Positions 6,826 to 11,224 of a stretch of DNA of 11,224 nt are shown here, piece by piece. Source of the DNA: Eubacterium sp. CAG:841 (GTDB taxonomy: Bacteria; Bacillota; Clostridia; Oscillospirales; CAG-272); the NCBI GenBank assembly GCA_000437375.1, contig FR898234.1, positions 1-11,224 on the forward strand, written 5' to 3'. The notes beneath the pieces are model-generated. The model was not told the DNA's origin. It made no database searches and worked only from the letters and a program-made list of their open reading frames with translations. The position numbers and the translations under genes are program-made. Every line of letters begins with the position of its first letter. Position 1 is the stretch's first letter.

Positions 6826-6862
6826 AAGCCGCAATTTTCAGCTTGATCGTGTTTGTATTTTA

Positions 6863-6892
6863 ATTATAACATATTTCGGGCGAAAATGTTAT
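6863..6892 (-). promoter_or_regulatory. extended -10 promoter of the CarD-family gene
   Basis: On the minus strand TGTTATAAT gives an extended -10 with TATAAT at 6863-6868. A partial -35 box, ATAACA, lies 18 bases upstream. The predicted leader is about 110 bases. A GAAAATG/CATTTTC dyad at 6882-6902 overlaps the -35 region. Confidence 0.65.
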
Positions 6893-6902
6893 AGGCATTT
6901 TC
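6882..6902. repeat. inverted repeat between the MATE gene and the CarD-gene promoter
   Basis: GAAAATG (6882-6888) and CATTTTC (6896-6902) are perfect 7-base arms with a 7-base centre. It overlaps the -35 region of the downstream promoter. It lacks a T-tract on the minus strand, so it is a candidate operator or weak transcript 3' end rather than a clear terminator. Confidence 0.45.
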
Positions 6903-6937
6903 AACAAAAATTTTTTCGTCTTTTTTCGACAAAATTG

Positions 6938-8341
6938 CTACTCGGCAAGAGTTTTCTCTCCATTCTCAACAATATTGTTTATCCATACGCCCTTTTTGAC
7001 TAAAATAAATCCTATCACGCACTTTATAAGCTGCAATGCCTGACAGCAGGCATACAGCCAGACTATCGGTATTGGGGTAAATCTGCTTAAAACATATACC
7101 ACAGGTACCGATACAACCCAAATGAATACGCTGTCGAACAGGAATGTGATAAAAGTCTTTCCGCCGGCGCGCAACGTAAAGTATGAGGCGTGGACGAAAG
7201 CGTCAAACGGCATAAATATCGCACCGACGCATATGAATTTTGCCGCAAGCAACCTTACATCGTCTGTTGTGTTGTAAAGCAACGGAAAGAATTTTGAAGC
7301 AAGTGCATAAAGTCCTGCGACAATCATCGCGGAGAAAACAGAAAATGCGATAAGCTTTTTATCGTCGCTCTTTGCTCCTTCAACGTCTCCCGCTCCGAGC
7401 CTGTGACCGATTATTATCCCGACGGTCGAACCGAGCGCCATAAACGCAACGCTCATAACGTTCCACAGTGTGGAAGTTATATTTATCGAAGCCATAATGC
7501 TTTGTCCGCGCATCGAATAGCACTGATTTAGCATCGCCATTCCGCCCGACCAAAGCCCTTCGTTTATCATAAGAGGAGTGCCTTTTGCAAGTATCTGATT
7601 TCTCAGCTCCGCAGGAACCCGAAGAGTCTTGAAAAGTCCTTTGGCAAAAGTATATTTTGCACTTTTCAGATGAGTTGCGGCAACGACAATTCCAAGCTCG
7701 GCAAAACGCGAAATCGCAGTAGCGATCGCCGCACCTTCAACGCCCATTGCAGGTGCGCCGAAGTGACCGTAAATAAGCACATAATTAAAGAAAAGGTTTA
7801 CAAGCACAGCAACTATTCCCGCCGCCATCGGAAGAACAGTCTCTCCCGTTTCTCTCAGCGTGCTTGCGTACGCCTGTGCTATCGCGTAAGGTAGAAAAGT
7901 TATAAGTATTATGTTCATATATGAGCGCCCGAACCCGAGCGAAGCCGCCGCATCCTCTGCCGCACCTTCGCCTTTAAGGTACAGCGTTATAAGGTCTTCT
8001 CCGAAGAAGTACAGCACAGCTGTGCCAACGCATACCAGCACAAGACATATGATGAATTTGAATCGCAGCGTGTTGCGCACGCCGTCAACATCGTCTTTAC
8101 CGTGAAACTGTGCTCCGAAAATTCCCGCGCCTGAAAGCGCTCCGAAAATGCACAGGTTGAATACGAATATGAGCTGATTCGCAATTGCAACGCCTGTCAT
8201 CTCAAGCGTGCCTACTCTGCCTATCATAATATTGTCAAGCAGGCTTACGAAGTTTGTAATTCCGTTCTGAAGCATTATCGGTATAGCTATTGCAAGAACG
8301 GTTCTGTAAAATTTTTTATCTCCTATGTATTGCTTTATCAT
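6938..8341 (-). CDS. MATE-family multidrug efflux transporter
   Basis: A 467-residue inner-membrane cation-coupled antiporter of the MatE (NorM/DinF-like) type, with twelve hydrophobic segments in two repeated halves (roughly residues 11-190 and 240-450). Family landmarks are IPIMLQNGITNFVSLLDNIMIG near the start and the GAPAMGVEGAAIATAISR loop at 195-212; GHRLGAGD in the second half matches the equivalent element of the first. It would expel drugs, dyes or metabolites using a Na+ or H+ gradient; the substrate cannot be told from sequence. The ATG overlaps the stop of the DUF4886 gene (TAATG), and no good ribosome site precedes it, so translation is probably coupled to the upstream gene. No convincing terminator follows the stop. 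Confidence 0.95.
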   Translation of the reverse strand: MIKQYIGDKKFYRTVLAIAIPIMLQNGITNFVSLLDNIMIGRVGTLEMTGVAIANQLIFVFNLCIFGALSGAGIFGAQFHGKDDVDGVRNTLRFKFIICLVLVCVGTAVLYFFGEDLITLYLKGEGAAEDAAASLGFGRSYMNIILITFLPYAIAQAYASTLRETGETVLPMAAGIVAVLVNLFFNYVLIYGHFGAPAMGVEGAAIATAISRFAELGIVVAATHLKSAKYTFAKGLFKTLRVPAELRNQILAKGTPLMINEGLWSGGMAMLNQCYSMRGQSIMASINITSTLWNVMSVAFMALGSTVGIIIGHRLGAGDVEGAKSDDKKLIAFSVFSAMIVAGLYALASKFFPLLYNTTDDVRLLAAKFICVGAIFMPFDAFVHASYFTLRAGGKTFITFLFDSVFIWVVSVPVVYVLSRFTPIPIVWLYACCQALQLIKCVIGFILVKKGVWINNIVENGEKTLAE

Positions 8342-9114
8342 TATCTTTTTGTAATTTCAAACGGTGTTTTCAGTGCGTCTGCCACACATGTCTTTATCTC
8401 GGCAAGATCTTTTCTGCTTACAAGTCCGGAAAGATCGCAACGAAGCTTTGAAACATCTTTGCCCGTTATGGCAAAATACATCGTTACAGCCGCCGCATAT
8501 CTTCCTACGGGAATCGAAAGGTGGAAACCATCGCGGGTGAGCGTATCACCCATATAGCCCGCGCGGAGGTTCTGTATCGTAGTTCCGGAAGGAATTACTC
8601 CCGTAATATCCTTTACAGCAAGCACCTGATTCTGAACACATGAGCATATAGCGTTATACATTTTCATCTGGTCATGATCGTAACGCACAAAATGGCCGTG
8701 ATTGCTGTCGCCCTGATACGCCCATGTCATATGCCACATAAGCTTTGTTTTTTCGGGTTTTATTTTATTTACGCAATCAACAAGAAGTCCGAGATTCGAA
8801 AAGGCGTCGGGCATACCGCTTGATCCGCTGCCTTGTTGCATCGTTATAACATCCCAATCTTCTTCCTTTATTGCCTTTTCTATGGTTGCAAACATTGTGG
8901 ATTTCCACTGTCCGTCCGTATTTTTGAAATACTGATATACAGGCGCACCGTAAAGGGCGTTTGCACTGTGTATATCAACCGTGCAGCCCGGAATGAAAAG
9001 ATTTCCGAGCACGATATTTTTTTCTCCCATGCTGTCCGCAACTCTGTAAAGGTATTCGTACGAATCGCAGCTGAAGCTGTTGCCTATGGCAAGTATTTTG
9101 AATGATTTCTTCAT
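8341..9114 (-). CDS. DUF4886 protein, SGNH/GDSL-like hydrolase fold
   Basis: A 257-residue protein matching the DUF4886 pattern, related to SGNH hydrolases (esterases, deacetylases). The opening KILAIGNSFS puts Ser13 at the block I nucleophile position (GNSF instead of GDSL), GCTV at 43-46 fits the block II glycine, and DGFHLS at 195-200 supplies the Asp195-x-x-His198 pair of block V. MQQGSGSSG (92-100) is a typical DUF4886 signature. No signal peptide or membrane segment is visible, so it is probably cytoplasmic, unlike the many exported family members. The ATG at 9114 follows AAAGGTG at about 13 bases. It has a strong promoter and is coupled by TAATG to a MATE transporter. The substrate is unknown; an ester or acetyl group on a sugar or small molecule is the general expectation. 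Confidence 0.85.
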   Translation of the reverse strand: MKKSFKILAIGNSFSCDSYEYLYRVADSMGEKNIVLGNLFIPGCTVDIHSANALYGAPVYQYFKNTDGQWKSTMFATIEKAIKEEDWDVITMQQGSGSSGMPDAFSNLGLLVDCVNKIKPEKTKLMWHMTWAYQGDSNHGHFVRYDHDQMKMYNAICSCVQNQVLAVKDITGVIPSGTTIQNLRAGYMGDTLTRDGFHLSIPVGRYAAAVTMYFAITGKDVSKLRCDLSGLVSRKDLAEIKTCVADALKTPFEITKR

Positions 9115-9150
9115 AAAAATTATAAAGCACCTTTCTCAGTATACTCAGTT

Positions 9151-9179
9151 ATTATATTTCAAAAAGAGACAAAAGTCAA
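9151..9179 (-). promoter_or_regulatory. sigma-A promoter of the DUF4886-MATE operon
   Basis: On the minus strand TTGACT (9174-9179), a 17-base spacer and a perfect TATAAT (9151-9156) lie 37 bases ahead of the start codon. This is close to consensus, so strong unless repressed. A direct repeat, ACTGAG-TAT-ACTGAG (9135-9149), covers the predicted transcription start. Confidence 0.85.
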
Positions 9180-9206
9180 TATATGTCCCGCCTTAAAACA
9201 ATTTTA

Positions 9207-9215
9207 TGATATAAT
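9207..9215 (+). promoter_or_regulatory. extended -10 promoter element ahead of the ECF sigma gene
   Basis: TGATATAAT gives a perfect extended -10 (TG at 9207-9208, TATAAT at 9210-9215), with no matching -35 box at 16-18 bases. The predicted start near 9222 leaves a leader of about 70 bases containing a dyad and the ribosome site. It is back to back with the DUF4886 promoter. Confidence 0.6.
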
Positions 9216-9251
9216 ACCGTCAGAAAAACTTCTTTTTACCGTCTTATATTG

Positions 9252-9266
9252 TGTAAGGTCCTTACA
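9252..9266. repeat. 15-base perfect dyad TGTAAGG-T-CCTTACA before the ECF sigma gene
   Basis: Seven-base arms around a single central base lie 8 bases before the ribosome site of the sigma gene. The 1-base centre suits a DNA operator for a dimeric protein better than an RNA hairpin. No second copy was seen in the window. Confidence 0.6.
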
Positions 9267-9291
9267 GAACAGCAAAAGGAGGCAGTCCGAT

Positions 9292-9846
9292 TTGAACGAT
9301 GAAAAAATAATCTCTCTGTATTTTGAAAGAAACGAAGAAGCCGTTTCGGCTTCGGATGAAAAATACGGGAAATATTGCTTTGCCGTCGCAAACAACATTC
9401 TTGAAAGCGAAGAGGACAGTAAAGAATGTGTAAACGACACATGGCTTCGCGCATGGAACAGTATTCCGCCGGCAAAGCCGTCTGTACTGAAGCTTTTCTT
9501 TGCAAAGATCACAAGAAATCTTGCGTTTGACAAATACGAAAAATCGCATACCAAAAAGCGCGAAAGCTTTGCATCGCTTCTCAGCGAGCTTGAAGAATGT
9601 ATTCCTTCTGTTACGGATACAGAATCCGAATATTCCTCAAAAGAACTTGGGTCGGCTATAACATATTTCCTTGCTTCCGTTTCCTTCCGCGAAAAAAATT
9701 TTTTCATCGAAAGATACTATTTCGGAAATTCCGTAAAACAGATTGCAAAAAAACATATGATGAGCGAAAACAGCGTCTCAGCCGTGCTTTCGCGCACAAG
9801 AAAAAAACTCAGAGCTTACCTTTATGAGAAAGGATTTACCGTATGA
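9292..9846 (+). CDS. ECF-type RNA polymerase sigma factor
   Basis: A 184-residue group IV sigma-70 protein that redirects RNA polymerase to stress or envelope-response promoters. Sigma region 2 covers about residues 22-85, with YGKYCFAVANNIL, the acidic ECVNDTWLRAWNSIPP stretch and the KITRNLAFDKYEK -10 recognition helix region. Region 4 covers about 122-178, with the helix-turn-helix VKQIAKKHMMSENSVSAVLSRTRKKLRAYL. The start is TTG at 9292, nine bases after AAAAGGAGG; no usable in-frame ATG lies nearby. The gene overlaps the downstream anti-sigma-like gene by ATGA, typical of a sigma/anti-sigma operon in which the second product holds the sigma factor inactive. The ECP-x-V linker family with a short anti-sigma partner is common in gut Clostridia. 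Regulon unknown. Confidence 0.93.
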   Translation: MNDEKIISLYFERNEEAVSASDEKYGKYCFAVANNILESEEDSKECVNDTWLRAWNSIPPAKPSVLKLFFAKITRNLAFDKYEKSHTKKRESFASLLSELEECIPSVTDTESEYSSKELGSAITYFLASVSFREKNFFIERYYFGNSVKQIAKKHMMSENSVSAVLSRTRKKLRAYLYEKGFTV

Positions 9847-10538
9847 AAAAAGAAGAAATCTTCAAAGCGATAGGCGAAGTCGATCTTCCATCCGTCGCAT
9901 ATGAAAAACCGCAAAAAAACAAATTCCGGATAAACAAAATAATAGCCGCATGCGCGGCGCTCGCAATAGCGGCAACGGGAATTTTTGCCGTCGCAAAAGC
10001 TAATACCTCAGGCAAAAATCAATGCGGAGGCGATATTGCTTTTGTTCCGACGATAAGCGAAATAATTTATTCCGGACAGCCGTTTCCGCAGTCTGAAATA
10101 GACGAAGCGATAAAGAGGACCGGTATCAGTATGGTTGCCGCATGTGACAGCAAAGATGCGCAGATCGCTTCAAAGGGCTTTTATTTGCTCTCCGTGACCG
10201 AGAAAGGAAACTATATGAACTTCGGTGTTTATGTAGTCCCCGTTATAACTGACGGAAAAGTGACATCATTCCTTGAAATTTTCCGCGGCCTTACCGGAAA
10301 GCTTCAGGTTCAGCATACAATCGGTATCAGTCACAACGATATGACAAAAGCACTTTCAAAGGACGGAACGATAGCTATAGCGCTCGGCGATATGTGGCTT
10401 ATGTTTATCACTCCGGAAAACGAAATAATCTCATATACGGGCGATGCTTCTTCAACATTTTCGAAAAGCGAAACGGAATACATCCCGCGCGAAGACTATT
10501 ACAGCGCGTATAAAACAGAATACAACACGATAAATTAA
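9843..10538 (+). CDS. anti-sigma-factor-like single-pass membrane protein
   Basis: A 231-residue protein with a short cytoplasmic N-terminus (residues 1-30) resembling the sigma-binding tails of clostridial anti-sigma proteins: EEIFKAIGEVDLPSVAYE followed by a basic KPQKNKFRINK stretch. One membrane segment spans about 31-51, and an extracytoplasmic domain of about 180 residues follows. That domain is mixed alpha/beta in character, contains few cysteines (Cys61, Cys100) and no domain I can name. The ATG overlaps the sigma stop by four bases (ATGA), with GAAAGGA eight bases ahead. The role as anti-sigma is inferred from gene order and layout. The outer domain would be the sensor; its signal is unknown. 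A strong terminator follows. Confidence 0.75.
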   Translation: MKKEEIFKAIGEVDLPSVAYEKPQKNKFRINKIIAACAALAIAATGIFAVAKANTSGKNQCGGDIAFVPTISEIIYSGQPFPQSEIDEAIKRTGISMVAACDSKDAQIASKGFYLLSVTEKGNYMNFGVYVVPVITDGKVTSFLEIFRGLTGKLQVQHTIGISHNDMTKALSKDGTIAIALGDMWLMFITPENEIISYTGDASSTFSKSETEYIPREDYYSAYKTEYNTIN

Positions 10539-10545
10539 ATAAAAC

Positions 10546-10572
10546 AAAAAGACGGTGTCCGCCGTCTTTTTT
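10546..10572. terminator. bidirectional terminator between the anti-sigma-like gene and the DUF1003 gene
   Basis: GACGG (10551-10555) pairs with CCGTC (10562-10566) around a 6-base loop, extended by A5 on the left and T6 on the right. It lies 8 bases after the anti-sigma stop and 20 bases past the convergent DUF1003 stop, and can serve both strands. Confidence 0.88.
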
Positions 10573-10591
10573 GTATGACATCAAGCTTTCA

Positions 10592-11119
10592 TCAGTTTTC
10601 TTTCTGATCAGGTTGCATTTTCGCTTCAAGCTCTTCTATACACTTCATAAGTTTTTTCTGACCTTCAAGAAGCTCGTCCGTCTTTTTGTGAAGATCGTCT
10701 ATGATAAGTTCGTTTTTAAGATTTATACGATAGTCGTTTTCGGCCCGCTTTCTGTCCTTGGCTTCCTGTCTGTTCTGACTCATCATTATAAGAGGAGCTT
10801 GTATCGCCGCTATACACGATAACACAAGATTGAGCAAAATAAACGGATATGCATCAAATGCATCGCTTGCCAGCAATATATTAAGCGCCATCCAGACAAT
10901 CATAACGGCAATAAAACTGAATATAAACGCCCAGCTTCCCGCAAAGCGTGCAACCGCATCGGCAGCTCTCTGACCGAATGTGTTTTTTTCGTCTTTATTC
11001 GTGTTCTCGACAATCTCCGTCATCGTCAGCTGATGTATCAGTTCTTCATCGGTAAATTCTTTATCCGTTATATCAAGCAACTCTTTAATTACTTTTTTTC
11101 TTTCTTTTCTGTTGTTCAT
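10592..11119 (-). CDS. DUF1003-family membrane protein
   Basis: A 175-residue protein of the DUF1003 family. The core has two membrane segments at about residues 61-84 and 91-112 with the family motifs FGQRAADAVARFAGSW (48-63), YPFILLNLVLSCIAAIQAPLIMMSQNR (91-117, hallmark of the family) and DRKRAENDYRINLKNE (122-137). A charged helical tail from about 138 to the end is likely coiled coil. The N-terminal 45 residues are soluble and acidic. The biochemical function of DUF1003 is not established; members have been noted near cation and stress genes, but nothing here fixes a role. The ATG at 11119 follows AAGGAG at eight bases. It lies 42 bases after the stop of a partial upstream gene and may share its transcript. 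Confidence 0.9.
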   Translation of the reverse strand: MNNRKERKKVIKELLDITDKEFTDEELIHQLTMTEIVENTNKDEKNTFGQRAADAVARFAGSWAFIFSFIAVMIVWMALNILLASDAFDAYPFILLNLVLSCIAAIQAPLIMMSQNRQEAKDRKRAENDYRINLKNELIIDDLHKKTDELLEGQKKLMKCIEELEAKMQPDQKEN

Positions 11120-11161
11120 ATATTTCTCCTTCCAAAATCATCTGCATATGAAGCTTATATA

Positions 11162-11224
11162 TCACGTTTCCTGAAATGTAAGTTTACCACTGTCGCATTC
11201 GACTATCATTCCGTACTCTCTTCC
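11162..11224 (-). CDS. C-terminal fragment of an unidentified gene, cut by the window edge
   Basis: On the minus strand the last 63 bases read as an open frame ending in TGA and coding for GREYGMIVECDSGKLTFQET. The short spacing to the following ribosome site suggests a same-strand gene in operon with the DUF1003 gene. Twenty residues are too few to assign a family, and chance open frame cannot be excluded. Confidence 0.4.
   Translation of the reverse strand, partial: GREYGMIVECDSGKLTFQET

Noticed and set aside
6903..6937. A/T-rich stretch with GTC...GAC after the MATE stop as a terminator.
   Set aside because: Only three firm pairs form around the A-run, and alternative pairings are equally weak; not supportable as a terminator.
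9194..9221. SigW/SigX-like ECF promoter (TAAAAC then CGTC) for the sigma gene.
   Set aside because: The spacing of 18 bases is longer than the usual 16-17 and the -35 match is partial; the extended -10 TGATATAAT is the better explanation.
9204..9707. A long open frame on the minus strand (167 codons) opposite the ECF sigma gene.
   Set aside because: It is antisense to a clear sigma-70 protein, has serine/phenylalanine-rich low-complexity composition, and has no family pattern.
1..11224. CRISPR array, insertion sequence, phage or defence cluster.
   Set aside because: No regularly spaced repeats, transposase, integrase, nuclease or phage protein was seen; gene spacing and base composition look uniform.

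Overview
The window looks like chromosomal core sequence from a low-to-moderate GC, Gram-positive-type anaerobe of the Clostridia, perhaps a gut Oscillospirales-like lineage. Four things support this: strong AAGGAGG-type ribosome binding sites, sigma-A promoters with TTGaca/TATAAT boxes that are often extended -10, short hairpin-plus-T terminators, and the gene families (CarD-type regulator, Lit-like DUF1461 protein, DUF4886 protein, clostridial ECF sigma/anti-sigma pair). The taxonomic placement is inference. No mobile element, CRISPR array, phage gene or rRNA is visible, and no gap without a gene exceeds 200 bases.

Layout. (1) 26-3023, all minus: a cytidine deaminase gene and a TetR-family regulator form a short operon with its own promoter and terminator; then comes a separately promoted oleate hydratase (ohyA) with its catalytic residues conserved. 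(2) 3196-4508, plus: two membrane proteins coupled by a TAATG overlap, a YhhN/TMEM86-like protein (possible lysoplasmalogenase) and a DUF1461 protein that keeps the two histidines of the lipoprotein intramolecular transacylase Lit. (3) 4539-4747, minus: tandem tRNA-Ser(GCT) and tRNA-Ser(TGA) with encoded CCA ends and one strong promoter; they converge with lit on a shared terminator. (4) 4940-6172, plus: peptidase T. (5) 6216-6743, minus: a CarD/CdnL-type RNA-polymerase-binding regulator with a structured leader. (6) 6938-9114, minus: a DUF4886 SGNH-like hydrolase translationally coupled to a MATE efflux transporter. (7) 9292-10538, plus: a TTG-initiated ECF sigma factor overlapping a single-pass anti-sigma-like protein by ATGA. 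(8) 10592-11224, minus: a DUF1003 membrane protein and, at the edge, the last codons of an unidentified gene.

How the genes work together. Most units are independent housekeeping or stress genes. A loose envelope/lipid theme recurs: oleate hydration detoxifies unsaturated fatty acids; the YhhN-like/Lit-like pair would act on ether lysolipids and lipoprotein acylation; the ECF/anti-sigma pair is of envelope-sensing type; and the MATE pump exports small molecules. Nothing in the window proves co-regulation of these units. The most worthwhile leads are the YhhN-like/Lit-like pair, the DUF4886-MATE coupling, the dyad and direct repeats ahead of the ECF gene, and the hairpin-rich leader of the CarD gene.
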